Positions 27,179-36,891 are shown, counted from the first letter of the stretch. The stretch: 58,562 bases of DNA from an uncultured Synechococcales cyanobacterium (GCA_903897715.1 CAIUCS010000034.1:1-58562); one strand, 5' to 3'. The notes: generated by a model from the sequence alone, not told the origin. Numbers and translations: made by a program.

Positions 27179-27708
27179 TAGTTTAAGATAAGTTGGATGA
27201 TCCTAGGTTATCTGTTAACAGCAATTCATCAAAGGATTCGTTGGATTGAAGAACACTAGGAGTATGATGATCTCCAATCTGGGCATTTCCGATGGTTCAT
27301 CTTTGTCAGAAGTGGTTTATTCCGTCAAGATGAATGACTGATTGAGTATGGAGAATAATTTTGATCGGATTCTTTAAAGAACTCGCAACTATGGTAAAGT
27401 AGAAAAAGTTAACGACGTGATGTGTGAGAGAATTGGTTAAAATGTAATATTTGAAAGTTATACTTTGTTAAATTTTAAATTACTTATACTTTGGCTTATT
27501 CAATAAATTGTAAATGTTCATACCCATTACAAAATTACTTTAGAAAATAATGAAGTTAATCTATTTAAGCTTTTTTGTCACCTCAATCTCTAAGGTTAAC
27601 TATAACAATGCGCTTTATCTGAAATGATGCGAGTATACCTAGCATCTTCTTTTTTTGTTAATCACACAGTCAATACTGTACTGAATCTAGTCGGAGGTCT
27701 TCTCAAAT
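27179..27708. other. AT-rich leader of the RNA-binding protein gene
   Basis: About 530 bases with no ORF of substance. It is AT-rich with several TTAA-rich tracts, and ends in GGAGG (27691-27695) about 14 bases before the rbp ATG. Cyanobacterial rbp genes often have long cold-responsive leaders; that is family knowledge, not something the sequence proves. Confidence 0.4.
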
Positions 27709-28191
27709 ATGTCTATTCGTCTTTACATTGGCAATCTACCTAAAGAGTTGGAGCGTCAAGAACTGGAAACCTTGTTTGCTGATGAATCTGAAACCGTTTC
27801 TACTAAAGTGATTACCGATCGCAAGACTGGTAAATGTAGGGGTTTTGGCTTTGTAACGGTGAAGACTGATGAGCAAGCCGATGACTTGATTGCCAAGTAT
27901 AATGGGTTGGTTCTCAAAGATAGCACCATCAAACTTGAAAAGGCATTGCCTCGAACTAAGGGTAAGTCGGGGGAAGATGAAGGGGGTGTGCAAGAAGCTG
28001 AATCCGCCATTCCCACTGCCACCCCTTCCAGTAATGGAGGTGGTAATCGCCGGAAGCAGAAGTCTAAGAAGCCCCACTCTGTGGGAAGTAGTCCTTCACC
28101 TGCTCCTGAAAATCATCAACCAGACCCTCGCTGGGCACAAGAATTAGAGAAACTGAAGCAGTTATTGGCTGCTCAGCCCACCGCTCCATAG
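27709..28191 (+). CDS. rbp: RNA-binding protein with one RRM
   Basis: A 160-residue protein. One RRM spans residues 1-80, with RNP2 LYIGNLP at residues 5-11 and RNP1 KCRGFGFVTV near residues 43-52. A low-complexity Ser/Pro/Asn/Gly and Lys-rich tail follows (SNGGGNRRKQKSKKPHSVG) and ends in a short helix (WAQELEKLKQLLAAQ). Cyanobacterial Rbp proteins are usually 90-110 residues with a Gly tail; this one has a longer tail and C-terminal helix. Likely roles are mRNA binding and cold response. Confidence 0.9.
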   Translation: MSIRLYIGNLPKELERQELETLFADESETVSTKVITDRKTGKCRGFGFVTVKTDEQADDLIAKYNGLVLKDSTIKLEKALPRTKGKSGEDEGGVQEAESAIPTATPSSNGGGNRRKQKSKKPHSVGSSPSPAPENHQPDPRWAQELEKLKQLLAAQPTAP

Positions 28192-28370
28192 GGTTACCAA
28201 CCTAAGTGCATACAACAACCTAAGTCCATACAATACAGTAAGATGGGTTAGGCATTAAGCCTTAACCCATTATTTCTGCTTTATTTTCAAGCTTACTCTT
28301 AGGAAAATAAAACGATACCAAAAACAGTGAATAAACTATCTAAATGGGGTTAGATGTTCCGGAGACTACT

Positions 28371-29801
28371 ATGAACTTGGGGTTAAATCTAATTTCAGCA
28401 CTAGGGATTGTACTGCTTTGTGGAATTGCATGGTTGGGTTCGGAGGATCGCAGCCGACCCCCTTGGCGTGTAATTGCCTGGGGCATTGGTATCCAGTTTG
28501 TTTTAGCACTCCTGGTATTTACTGTACCGCCAACTCGTATCCTATTTTCTGCATTGAATAATGGTGTCAATGCAGTTTTAGATTCAGCAGAGGCTGGTTC
28601 GCGATTTGTCTTTGGCTCTCTATTGGTTCCTAATCCAACTATTACCCCTGGTCCAGTTTTAGCAGGTCGGTGGATTGCTCGAGCCTTGACCTCCCCTTAT
28701 GTACCCATTCCGGGCGATCGCCTCAGCCCAGATCACATTAGTTTAGGTTATATTTTTGCATTTAGAGCACTGCCGTCCGTTATCTTTTTTTCCTCTTTCA
28801 TTGCGTTGCTCTATCATTTGAGGGTCATACAACCCATCATTAATTTTTTTGCCCGTTTATTTTGTCGTTCAATGTACTTAAGCGGGGCAGAATCATTGAG
28901 TGGAGCAGCGAATATTTTTGTTGGTATTGAATCAGTCTTAGTCGTCAGACCATTTTTATCTGCCATGACCCGTAGTGAATTATGCACCATTTTAGCATCT
29001 GGCATGGGAAGCATCGCCTCTACAGTGTTGGCACTTTATTCAAGTATTTTAAGACCGGTGTTTCCCGGAATTACTGGACATTTAATATCTGCTTCATTTA
29101 TGGCGATACCTGCCTGTTTTGTCATGTCTAAACTATTAGTACCAGAACGAGAGCTGCCTCAAACATTGGGAAGTTTACCACCAGAAATTGATGAAGACAG
29201 TTTGGATACTCTACGGATAAGCCCCATGGACAGTGTCATTGAAGGAGCCATGGAAGGAGTTAAACTGGCTGTTACAATCGCCGCCATTTTGATTGCAGTC
29301 CTTGGATTGGTGTCCTTAGTCAATCTGGTTTTTCTTAACTTTGCTTCCTTAGCACAAAGCCCTAACGTAGGGTTACAGTTCATCGGTAATTTTTTCCAAG
29401 TAGTTAGCATTCAAAACATATTGGGGGTTTTCTTTTTACCCTTGACCTTTTGTCTAGGAATCTCATTCCAATGGACTGAACTTTGGGCTGGGGCTGTGTT
29501 ACTAGGACAAAGGGTATTAGAAACTGAAATCCCTGCTTATTTACAATTGGCTAATTTGTCCAATCAAGGGGTATTGAGTCATCGCGCCCTATTAATCTTG
29601 AGTTATGCCCTTTGCGGTTTTACCCATATTCCTTCGGTTGGTATATTTGTGGGGGGGCTGGTAGGGTTGGTTCCTCAACGTAAGTCTGAAATAGTTGAAA
29701 TTGGATGGAAAGCTCTGTGGGCAGCAACTTTAGCTACATTAATGATTGGTTGTATGGCTGGTCTTTTTGACATTGGTAACCCGGCTATACTCGGTTTATA
29801 G
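28371..29801 (+). CDS. Concentrative nucleoside transporter (NupC/CNT family)
   Basis: A polytopic membrane protein of about 476 residues. CNT signatures are FVLALLVFTVPPTRILFSAL, FAFRALPSVIFFSSFIALLY, the substrate-site stretch YLSGAESLSGAANIFVGIES, and FMAIPACFVMSKLL. About ten hydrophobic segments are visible. It should import nucleosides with Na+ or H+. ATG 28371 is chosen because GGAG lies 6 bases upstream; the frame also has an ATG at 28344. It stands alone between rbp and a transposase remnant. Confidence 0.9.
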   Translation: MNLGLNLISALGIVLLCGIAWLGSEDRSRPPWRVIAWGIGIQFVLALLVFTVPPTRILFSALNNGVNAVLDSAEAGSRFVFGSLLVPNPTITPGPVLAGRWIARALTSPYVPIPGDRLSPDHISLGYIFAFRALPSVIFFSSFIALLYHLRVIQPIINFFARLFCRSMYLSGAESLSGAANIFVGIESVLVVRPFLSAMTRSELCTILASGMGSIASTVLALYSSILRPVFPGITGHLISASFMAIPACFVMSKLLVPERELPQTLGSLPPEIDEDSLDTLRISPMDSVIEGAMEGVKLAVTIAAILIAVLGLVSLVNLVFLNFASLAQSPNVGLQFIGNFFQVVSIQNILGVFFLPLTFCLGISFQWTELWAGAVLLGQRVLETEIPAYLQLANLSNQGVLSHRALLILSYALCGFTHIPSVGIFVGGLVGLVPQRKSEIVEIGWKALWAATLATLMIGCMAGLFDIGNPAILGL

Positions 29802-29818
29802 CAGGGCAAGCGCACACA

Positions 29819-30140
29819 TATCTTAACAGAAATGGAACTACTTCCACTGAATATCGCTACTATCTACTTAGTTTTGAGTATGATGTTCAGAAGTTTGCCG
29901 AATCTGTTAGAAATCATTGGAGTATTGAAAATCAACTGCATTGGGTTCTTGATGGTGGTTTTAATCAAGATGCTTCCCGCTGTTGTCGGGGCTATAGTGC
30001 TGAGAATCTAGTAGTGATTCGTCATATTGGCTTAAATTTGGGCGATGGACAAAAAAACAAAGGTTGGGGTTAAGGCGAAAAGACTGAAGGTTGGCTGGAA
30101 TAACAACTATCTCAGGACAATCCTTGAGGCTTTAATATAG
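29819..30140 (+). pseudogene. C-terminal remnant of an ISAs1-family transposase
   Basis: Translated from 29819: EYRYYLLSFEYDVQKFAESV, then RNHWSIENQLHWVLDGGF, DASRCCRGYSAENLVVIRHI and GLNLG. This is the C-terminal YYISSL...RGHWGIEN.LHWVLD block of ISAs1 transposases. After a stop near 30072, a second frame gives AKRLKVGWNNNYLRTILEAL to a TAG at 30140, the expected family end, so at least one frameshift is present. The N-terminal two thirds are absent. Confidence 0.85.
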
Positions 30141-30460
30141 TCATTGCTTGGTTTTTTGCCGATTGTTGTGAAATATTTACTTGCGTGTTAAAAAATGTAT
30201 GCAGTTGTCCTCCTCGATCTATCAGAGCAACCGCACGCGTTTCTTAACACGCTATAGGTACTGCCTTTCATTAAAAACACTAGATTAGAAGATGTTTATT
30301 CTCAATAAGTCTTAACTAATAAGAATTTTTGCAATAAGTCACTGGAAATTGGTTCTTATTGATATATTAAGTTTTGTGTGCGGTTGCCCTGCGGTTTATA
30401 GGTCATATTTTACAGGTTACTATCATTCATTTTATGGGTAAATTAGTATTTGGGAGCTGA
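30141..30460. other. AT-rich gap between the transposase remnant and a TIR element
   Basis: About 320 AT-rich bases with no gene seen. An inverted repeat GCGTGTTAA (about 30183) / TTAACACGC (about 30243) is present. GCAACCGCAC near 30227 and GTGCGGTTGC near 30378 are also inverted to each other. These may be leftover IS ends; nothing else is recognised. Confidence 0.35.
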
Positions 30461-30605
30461 TTGACTGACAAAACTTCTCAGCCAAAACCCCGCAAGCCCT
30501 CACCCTAGCCTCTCCCGATGGGAGAGGGAACCGGAGGGGTGGATCGGCTCCCCTCGCCCCCTGGGAGAGGGGTTGGGGGTGAGGGCGTACAACTTTTGTC
30601 AGTTA
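30461..30605. repeat. TIR element family A, copy 1
   Basis: A 145-base element with ends TTGACTGACAAAACTT and (reverse complement) TTAACTGACAAAAGTT. Its core is CCCTCACCC...GGTGAGGG inverted sequence. The same element recurs at 37213-37314 and 54714-54850. It encodes nothing and behaves like a MITE. Its right end lies inside the end of trhO. Confidence 0.8.
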
Positions 30606-31348
30606 ACCAGATTTGGGAGGCTACTTACCCCAAACCAAGTTGACCTATGCTCAAGATTAAGATGATTGCGCTGGTCGAACACGAAACAATCCCCGTGCCA
30701 AAGACTGTCTGATTTTGAGACTGTTTGTAAATAATGAATAATGCCACCGTCTAATTGATACACCTGTTTAAAACCTTCCTTCAATAAATAGGACGAAGCC
30801 TTTTCACACCGGATTCCTCCAGTACAAAACATAGCAACTTTCTTTGACTGCAACGGCATTAACTGTTGCTTAGCATACTGGGGAAACTGACGAAAACAAA
30901 ACATTTGTGGATTGATTGCCCCAAAAAAAGTACCCATTTCCACTTCATGGATATTACGAGTATCAACCACGGTGACAGTTGGATCAGTCAAAATAGTATT
31001 CCAATCTGAAGGATGAACAAACTCACCGGTGCCTTGACTAGGATCAACTGTGGGCATTCCTAAGGTAACAATTTCTTGTTTAAACTTAACCTTTAACTGA
31101 TCAAAGGGATGAACATTCCAAACACTTTCCTGATGCTTTAATGTACTTAAACCGGGATGGCTGCAAATATACTGAAGCACCTGATTGATTGCATCACGAC
31201 TTCCTGAAATAGTGGCATTAATCCCCTCCGGAGCCATGAGGATGGTACCCCGAATCTGTTGAACCTGACAGTAGGCGAGCCAAGCGGATCTGAGGTGAAT
31301 GGAGTCAGGAAAGGGGAAAAATTTGTAAAAGCTGGCTACGATAACCAT
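30599..31348 (-). CDS. trhO: tRNA uridine-34 hydroxylase (rhodanese-domain), C-terminus cut by a TIR element
   Basis: A 249-residue TrhO/YceA-family enzyme, which hydroxylates U34 of some tRNAs (first step of cmo5U/mo5U). An N-terminal domain opens VIVASFYKFFPFPDSIHLRS with LMAPEGINATISGS. The rhodanese domain has VVDTRNIHEVEMGTF and the active loop FCTGGIRCEKASSYLL with the catalytic Cys. It ends FDQRNHLNLEHR...NLVN. The last codons and the TGA are supplied by the inverted-repeat end of element A, so the Cys-rich tail that many homologues carry after FDQR is missing. The catalytic parts are intact. Confidence 0.88.
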   Translation of the reverse strand: MVIVASFYKFFPFPDSIHLRSAWLAYCQVQQIRGTILMAPEGINATISGSRDAINQVLQYICSHPGLSTLKHQESVWNVHPFDQLKVKFKQEIVTLGMPTVDPSQGTGEFVHPSDWNTILTDPTVTVVDTRNIHEVEMGTFFGAINPQMFCFRQFPQYAKQQLMPLQSKKVAMFCTGGIRCEKASSYLLKEGFKQVYQLDGGIIHYLQTVSKSDSLWHGDCFVFDQRNHLNLEHRSTWFGVSSLPNLVN

Positions 31349-31518
31349 GGGTTTTATGATAAGACAAGGACTAAAGGGCTTTAAGACAAAGACTAAGTAT
31401 TACCGTCTTTCATGGAGGGGAAAGGGAATCAAAGGGTACCGACAAATTTTTTTCAAATTTTTTTCAAGAAAATTGTTAATTCTCATCGCTTAGGATTACT
31501 ATAGTATTTAGGGGAGGC

Positions 31519-31591
31519 GGGGGTTTAGCTCAGTTGGTAGAGCGCCTGCTTTGCAAGCAGGATGTCAGCGGTTCGAGTCCGCTAACCTCCA
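31519..31591 (+). tRNA. tRNA-Ala (anticodon TGC)
   Basis: 73 bases folding as a full cloverleaf. The acceptor stem is GGGGGTT with AACCTCC, then TA, the D arm GCTCAGTTGGTAGAGC, the anticodon arm CCTGCTTTGCAAGCAGG with TGC, and the T arm AGCGGTTCGAGTCCGCT. The discriminator is A73. CCA is not encoded. Confidence 0.97.
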
Positions 31592-31627
31592 TTTTTGTTT
31601 ATAGTTATAATTGGGTCATTCAATCTA

Positions 31628-32167
31628 TTAACCCTGATCCACAGGGTCATTCATAGTTACGGAACGAGCTGCATGATTTGCTAATTGATCAACTTCTTCG
31701 TTTAATGAAACCCCTGCATGACCTTTAACCCAATGCCATGTGACCGTCTGACTGAATTGATGTCGTTCTAGGGCACATAGTAATCGTTCCCATAGGTCTC
31801 GGTTTTTAACCTGTTGTTTATTCGCAGTTCGCCAACCATTTTTCTTCCACCCTTTAATCCATCGGGTAATTCCATCCCGAACATAGGAACTATCGGTGTA
31901 AAGGTCAATGTTGCAAGGCTGGGTAAGAACTTCCAATGCTGCGATCGCCCCCCAAAGTTCCATGCGGTTGTTAGTTGTTTCCCTGAACCGTCCGCTAATT
32001 TCACGACGATGGGAACCCCATTGTAAAATTGCTGCCCATCCCCCCGGACCAGGATTTCCAATACAACTGCCGTCAGTATGAATGACAACATGAGTAGAAT
32101 GATGGGGGTTAGATGGATGATCTTCTTCAGCGAAACGTTCAGGCAAAATAGTTTTGATGTTGGACAT
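31628..32167 (-). CDS. rnhA: Ribonuclease HI
   Basis: A 179-residue RNase HI that cleaves RNA in RNA-DNA hybrids. Catalytic acids lie in [34 protein letters not shown] and [12 protein letters not shown], and the DEDD set is completed by the Asp in [32 protein letters not shown] is the substrate-handle region. A 25-residue N-terminal arm precedes the fold, slightly longer than in E. coli. Confidence 0.95.
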   Translation of the reverse strand: MSNIKTILPERFAEEDHPSNPHHSTHVVIHTDGSCIGNPGPGGWAAILQWGSHRREISGRFRETTNNRMELWGAIAALEVLTQPCNIDLYTDSSYVRDGITRWIKGWKKNGWRTANKQQVKNRDLWERLLCALERHQFSQTVTWHWVKGHAGVSLNEEVDQLANHAARSVTMNDPVDQG

Positions 32168-32544
32168 AATTGCACTTGTTTGACTCAGATTTCTCGAGAA
32201 AGGCTACATAGCGGGGGATGTATTCAACAAGATAGGATGATAAATCATGCCTTACAACGAGGAAAAACCATCGATTACCAAAAATAATGGGTTGAAAGCT
32301 CTGCCCTTTAGGGCATAAGAAGCTACACTAAGAATACATTGTCGAGGGATTGATCGTTCGGTTCGATACTGTAAGACGGGCTACGCCACAATCACCCTTT
32401 GGCGTTAGAATCCTCTCGGCTTTAGCCAAGGAAATGGGTGAATTATTTTTTAGCCTATATTATATTATCATTCACTTCTCTGATTCTTGAAATGGTGGTA
32501 ATACCTCCATTAACTTGTTTAGCTTTCCTATTCATGTTGAAGTT
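32168..32544. other. Intergenic region with orphan IS605-like end
   Basis: About 375 bases between divergent rnhA and proA. It contains GCCCTTTAGGGC (32303-32314) and, 100 bases on, CTCGGCTTTAGCCAAG (32414-32429) following TTAGAATC. These resemble the left hairpin and the guide-RNA/right-end hairpin of IS200/IS605 (TnpB) elements, but no tnpB lies between them. It may be a PATE/MITE derivative. Nothing else is seen. Confidence 0.35.
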
Positions 32545-33804
32545 ATGAAGGCAGATTTTACTGTAGGGTCAGAAGTCATTGCCAGTGTGACTCGTACCGC
32601 CTACGAAACCGCTACGGATTTAGCTAAAAGTAAAGGAGTGGATCGTAACCATGCCTTACATCTAATGGCATCAGCGATTAAGAAGCATCAGAATGCCATT
32701 CTAGAAGCAAATACGCTAGACCTAGAAGCTAGTCGGGAGATGGCAGTGCCTGAACTGTTGGTTGATTGGTTAAAGTTGACCCCAGAACGAATCCAGGCAA
32801 CAGTTCAAATTTTGCAGCGATTGGGTGAATTATCGGATCCAACTCAACCGATTATGAACTCCATCTATCAGGTGGATCAATGTCAAACATATACTCAATT
32901 AGTACCACTGGGGGTTATTGCCCTCATTTATGAATCTTTTCCTGAACTGGGGGCGATTGTTGCAGGTCTTTGCCTTAAAACAGGTAATAGCGTGATCCTA
33001 CGGGGTGGAACAGAGGCTGCCCATACTAACGGGATAATTGCTGAAATTTTACAAACTAGTTTGGATGGGGCAGGATTTTCTCCAACCTGTTTGCAATTGT
33101 TGACCACCGAACAAGGTACTTCCACCCGAGATTTGATTATCCAGGATCAGTATATTAACCTAGTAATTCCCTATGGTCGTCCTAGTCTAGTTCAACAGGT
33201 GATGCGTCAAGCGGCTACTCCGGTCTTAAAACCTGGTATTGGAAACTGTTATCTTTATTGGTCAGCTTCAGCTAGTTTTGATTTGGTTCGTTTTATGATT
33301 TTGGATAGTCACCAAGGAGAACCCGACCGGGTCAATGCAATTGAAAAAGTTTTACTCGATCCCACCCTCAACCATACTGTTTTATCTATGTTATGGAATA
33401 GTCTAAGGGAAAAAGGCTTTGTAATTCGGGGAGATGAGGAGTTGGTATCGGAATTTCCTGATGTATCCCTGACCAAGACTCATGAATGGACGGAGCCCTA
33501 CTTTAAAAAGATAGTTGCCTTTAAGTGGATTGACTCATTAGATGGGGCTATCGCTTGGATGAACTCCCATAGTAGCGGTCATGCTGATTGTTTAGCAACA
33601 GAGTCTTATCAGGAAAGTCGTCAATTTGCAACTGGAATAATCGCTGCATTTTCCTATATTAATGCGTCTCCGCGGTTTTATCGTAACCCTAAGGGTGGAC
33701 GAGCCATCGCGTTAGGTATTTCTAATCAGAAAGGATACCGTAGGGGATTAATTGGATTAGAGGCTTTAACCACCGTTAAGTACATCTTGCAAGGAAATGG
33801 TTAG
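32545..33804 (+). CDS. proA: Gamma-glutamyl phosphate reductase
   Basis: An NADPH-dependent ALDH-fold enzyme of 419 residues that converts gamma-glutamyl phosphate to glutamate semialdehyde in proline synthesis. It has LVPLGVIALIYESFPELGAIVAGLCLKTG in its cofactor region and SVILRGGTEAAHTN. The segment VLKPGIGNCYLYW occupies the place where ProA usually reads GxGxCHxYVD; the usual His after the Cys is Tyr here, so activity deserves a check. ATG 32545 is preferred over the TTG at 32515. It is a divergent homologue but full length. Confidence 0.88.
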   Translation: MKADFTVGSEVIASVTRTAYETATDLAKSKGVDRNHALHLMASAIKKHQNAILEANTLDLEASREMAVPELLVDWLKLTPERIQATVQILQRLGELSDPTQPIMNSIYQVDQCQTYTQLVPLGVIALIYESFPELGAIVAGLCLKTGNSVILRGGTEAAHTNGIIAEILQTSLDGAGFSPTCLQLLTTEQGTSTRDLIIQDQYINLVIPYGRPSLVQQVMRQAATPVLKPGIGNCYLYWSASASFDLVRFMILDSHQGEPDRVNAIEKVLLDPTLNHTVLSMLWNSLREKGFVIRGDEELVSEFPDVSLTKTHEWTEPYFKKIVAFKWIDSLDGAIAWMNSHSSGHADCLATESYQESRQFATGIIAAFSYINASPRFYRNPKGGRAIALGISNQKGYRRGLIGLEALTTVKYILQGNG

Positions 33805-33827
33805 TTTTGTCAGATGTGCTTGGTTCG

Positions 33828-34592
33828 TTACAACTTTTCCGATGGAGAAATCACTGAAGACGTGGTCGTCCGACCGATGGAAGTCAATTCAAACTTATAC
33901 CCCACTCCGCGCACGGTATGAATCATCGAAGGCTGTGCCAAATTCTCTTCAATTTTTTTACGGATTTGACCAATATGTACATCCACTACCCGTTGGTCAT
34001 TCCCTACATAATCAAACTTCCATACTTTTTCAATTAGTTCTGACCGCTGCCAAACTCGCCCCGGTTCACTGGCTAAGAAATACAATAAATTAAATTCAAG
34101 GGCAGTTAAACCAATCAATTGATTATCTAAGGTTACTTCCCGTCGGACTGGATCAATGGCTAAAGAACCATATCTGAGGCATTGGGGTTCAGACGGGGCA
34201 ATCATTCGTTGTCGTTTCAGAATTGCTTCAACCCTGTACTTTAATTCTTCTAGGTCAAATGGTTTGGTAAAATAATCGTCTGCCCCTTTGGAAAAACCAG
34301 TCACCTTATCGGATGAATCTGTGCGACTGGTTAACATTAGAACAAAAACCCCCGTGCGTCTTTGCATTTCTTCACATAATAGATAGCCATTGCCATCCGG
34401 CAGGTTCACATCCAATATGACCAGATCCGGGTTAAATTGTTCAAAAACAATCAACGCAGTAGTACTATCTTTAGCAGATTCAACCTGATACTTTAGTTCA
34501 CCCGATTCTTCTGACTGTTTTGACAGAAAACGTTGTATCAGATTAAGAATTGCCGGCTCATCGTCAACAATTAGGATTTTGGCAGAAGGCAT
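33828..34592 (-). CDS. OmpR/PhoB-type response regulator
   Basis: A 254-residue regulator. The receiver domain has acidic DDEP, the phospho-acceptor in VILDVNLPDGNGYLL, the Thr/Ser in LMLTSRTDSSDK and Lys in FTKPFDLEEL. The winged-helix domain has LTALEFNLLYFLASEPGRVW and DVHIGQIRKKIEEN, ending MIHTVRGVGYKFE. The insertion SEESGELKY at residues 28-36 lengthens the first helix-strand region. No cognate kinase is adjacent; the nearest, at 37450, is on the other strand. Confidence 0.9.
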   Translation of the reverse strand: MPSAKILIVDDEPAILNLIQRFLSKQSEESGELKYQVESAKDSTTALIVFEQFNPDLVILDVNLPDGNGYLLCEEMQRRTGVFVLMLTSRTDSSDKVTGFSKGADDYFTKPFDLEELKYRVEAILKRQRMIAPSEPQCLRYGSLAIDPVRREVTLDNQLIGLTALEFNLLYFLASEPGRVWQRSELIEKVWKFDYVGNDQRVVDVHIGQIRKKIEENLAQPSMIHTVRGVGYKFELTSIGRTTTSSVISPSEKL

Positions 34593-34770
34593 GGGAATAA
34601 CCTGTGTCTAATTGACACCATTAGCATAACTGGTTCTTCTAGTTTTGTGATGAGTTGCCTTATACCAAACCATTGAAACAGGACTCAAATCCTGGCAACC
34701 TGATTTATAGGTAATACTTTAATCCTTCACTGACCGTTCAGTAACGAATCAATCATTAAGTTGTGTTAAG

Positions 34771-35361
34771 TTATGAGGCTGAACCTGGGATAAATCCTGA
34801 TGACAATTGTGTTGTATTGTCGTGGTGAGATAAAAAATTTCCAGGAGCGATCGCCTGATTATCAGCCATGGAGTGATTTGGAAGTTGACGAATCTGGCGC
34901 ATCAAAGTCCCCATTTCAATTGCATTCATGGCATATTCCCACCCTAGATTTGACTTAATTCCAGCCCGTTCCAATGCCTGCTGCAGTGAGTCAACCGTAA
35001 GCACTCCAAAAATAACTGGTACTCCTGTTTGAAAACCGGCTGCTGCCACTCCTTTTGCCACTTCGGCTGACACATAGTCAAAATGGGGAGTTTGTCCACG
35101 GATGACTGCACCTAAGCAAATAATGGCATCATAACGATGGGTTAGGGCAAGCTGTCGAGCAACCAAGGGAATCTCAAAACTTCCTGGCACCCAAGCATAG
35201 TCTACTTGATTACCATGGGGGTTTGGGTCTACACCATGCCGACGCAAACAATCCTGACATGCTTCTAATAATTTGTTAGTGACTAGGTCGTTAAATCGAC
35301 CAATGACTAGGGCAAATCGTAAAGATTCTGGGGATAAAAAAGTTCCTTCAAAGACAGACAT
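34771..35361 (-). CDS. ribH: 6,7-dimethyl-8-ribityllumazine synthase
   Basis: A RibH of about 196 residues that catalyses the penultimate step of riboflavin synthesis. It has [49 protein letters not shown] (with the proton-shuttle His) and [17 protein letters not shown] non-conserved tail of about 35 residues follows [11 protein letters not shown] 35361 (MSVFEGTF) is preferred over a GTG at 35409. It lies 84 bases after psbZ. ribF is encoded further upstream on the same strand. Confidence 0.94.
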   Translation of the reverse strand: MSVFEGTFLSPESLRFALVIGRFNDLVTNKLLEACQDCLRRHGVDPNPHGNQVDYAWVPGSFEIPLVARQLALTHRYDAIICLGAVIRGQTPHFDYVSAEVAKGVAAAGFQTGVPVIFGVLTVDSLQQALERAGIKSNLGWEYAMNAIEMGTLMRQIRQLPNHSMADNQAIAPGNFLSHHDNTTQLSSGFIPGSAS

Positions 35362-35445
35362 GGGGGATTGGGGGTAGGACTGGGAAATATGATGGTGGGG
35401 ATTACCCACACCATTCTGTAACGGCTCAATCTGGAGTAACTGCCT

Positions 35446-35634
35446 CTAGACCACTAAGAAGTTAAGGGCGCCAACAATGACCACTAGCCCAACCCAAATA
35501 CCCGAGCCAAGAAAAATTAAACGTTTGGACTGTTCCCAGTTTTCGGTTGAAGCATAGGCAACGGGTACACCAACAACCATGGCAAAAGACATAACAACCA
35601 ATGCAAATAAAGCAAGTTGAAAAATAAATGTCAT
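35446..35634 (-). CDS. psbZ: Photosystem II protein PsbZ
   Basis: A 62-residue protein with two transmembrane helices: [20 protein letters not shown], then a lumen/stroma loop with [13 protein letters not shown], then [17 protein letters not shown]. It is the peripheral PSII subunit that stabilises supercomplexes. Length and W-x-x-S-K loop match the family. The psbZ-ribH neighbourhood is common in cyanobacteria. Confidence 0.95.
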   Translation of the reverse strand: MTFIFQLALFALVVMSFAMVVGVPVAYASTENWEQSKRLIFLGSGIWVGLVVIVGALNFLVV

Positions 35635-35844
35635 TCTATTTCTCCCAGTGGACTCACTAAACCTAGATTAATATTTTTAACTGAAGATATATTCTACGCT
35701 ACCAGATAAAGGGTGCGATGATCCCACTTTATCTTCTGAATCTGCCAGATTTTATGAATGAAGAATGATGATTAATGGATACATCAGGATGTCCAATGGG
35801 TCTCCATTGCAAATACTTTTCTATAGTTTGGTTGTAACCGCTTA

Positions 35845-36891
35845 TTACCGAGAAGAAAGCGAAAAAAAATGACGGGCAATGTGGCAATCAACCGCAATTT
35901 GATCCTGAAGAGCGGGTAATGATGACAACGTTTGTTCTGGGCGCAAAAACTTTTCTAAACTCAATACCAATGTTTTTCCGTATAAGTCTCCAGTCCAATC
36001 TAATAAATGAACTTCAATACTCTGTTGCGTTCCCCCTAGGGTGGGACGATATCCAATATTCATCACCCCTGGTCGTCGTTCCCACCCATCCGTTGCCATG
36101 GTGTGATAAGGAATAGAGAAAGAATCACCTTGGTGCCATGCTGTGGTTAGATTCATCAACTCCCATACCCAAACACAATATACCCCTGAGCATGGTAAAA
36201 ACTTTTCCGATGGGATTTCCAGGTTTGCGGTGGGGAAGCCTAAAGTGCGCCCAATTTGTTTTCCTGGTATTACTTGTCCTTGAATGGTATAAGAACGCCC
36301 TAAAAGGGAGTTTACCCTTTCCAATTGACCAGATTCAAGTGCTGCTCGGATTTCAGAACTACTAATTCGTTCTTGATTGTGGGTATGGAGCGGAACAAGG
36401 GTAACTGGAATACCAAAACGTTCCGCGATCGCCCTTAAATCTGCTGCTGTTCCTGTCCGTTGATACCCAAATCTAAAGTCTTCTCCAATGGAAATTTTTT
36501 GACACTTAAGCAAATCCAATAAAATAGTTTCCACAAAGGCTTGGGGAGTCAGGTTGGATAACTCTTGATTGAAGGGGAGTAATACCAATTGTTCCACGCC
36601 AAGGAATGCCAGTTGCCTTATTTTCTCAGTCAACGGTGATAAAAGTAACCGGGGTTTTCCGGAGAAAAACTCTTGGGGATGGGGCGAAAATGTAAGAACA
36701 GTGGAGTAAGGGGGCTCACCAATGGACTCAGGAACACTATTTTTCCCGTCTCCCCACCGTTGATCAGGATTGAGATCAGGGGGCAGGACTGGCTGAATAA
36801 CTTGGCGATGTCCTAGATGGATACCATCAAAATTTCCCAGTGCTGTAATGGTAGGAACCCGAATGTTATTGAAAGAAGAAGTAACCCACAC
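35845..36891 (-). CDS. ribF: Bifunctional riboflavin kinase / FAD synthetase
   Basis: A RibF of about 348 residues. The N-terminal FMN adenylyltransferase domain has TALGNFDGIHLGHRQVI, and FSPHPQEFFSG lies before residue 95. IGEDFRFGYQRTGTAADLR and ISSSEIRAALESGQLERVNS precede the riboflavin kinase domain with GKQIGRTLGFPTANLEIP, VMNIGYRPTLGGTQQSIEVH and LVLSLEKFLRPEQ. A GTG at 36891 (VWVTSSFNN) fits the family start; the open frame extends back to 37005 with poor sequence. Confidence 0.93.
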   Translation of the reverse strand: MWVTSSFNNIRVPTITALGNFDGIHLGHRQVIQPVLPPDLNPDQRWGDGKNSVPESIGEPPYSTVLTFSPHPQEFFSGKPRLLLSPLTEKIRQLAFLGVEQLVLLPFNQELSNLTPQAFVETILLDLLKCQKISIGEDFRFGYQRTGTAADLRAIAERFGIPVTLVPLHTHNQERISSSEIRAALESGQLERVNSLLGRSYTIQGQVIPGKQIGRTLGFPTANLEIPSEKFLPCSGVYCVWVWELMNLTTAWHQGDSFSIPYHTMATDGWERRPGVMNIGYRPTLGGTQQSIEVHLLDWTGDLYGKTLVLSLEKFLRPEQTLSSLPALQDQIAVDCHIARHFFSLSSR

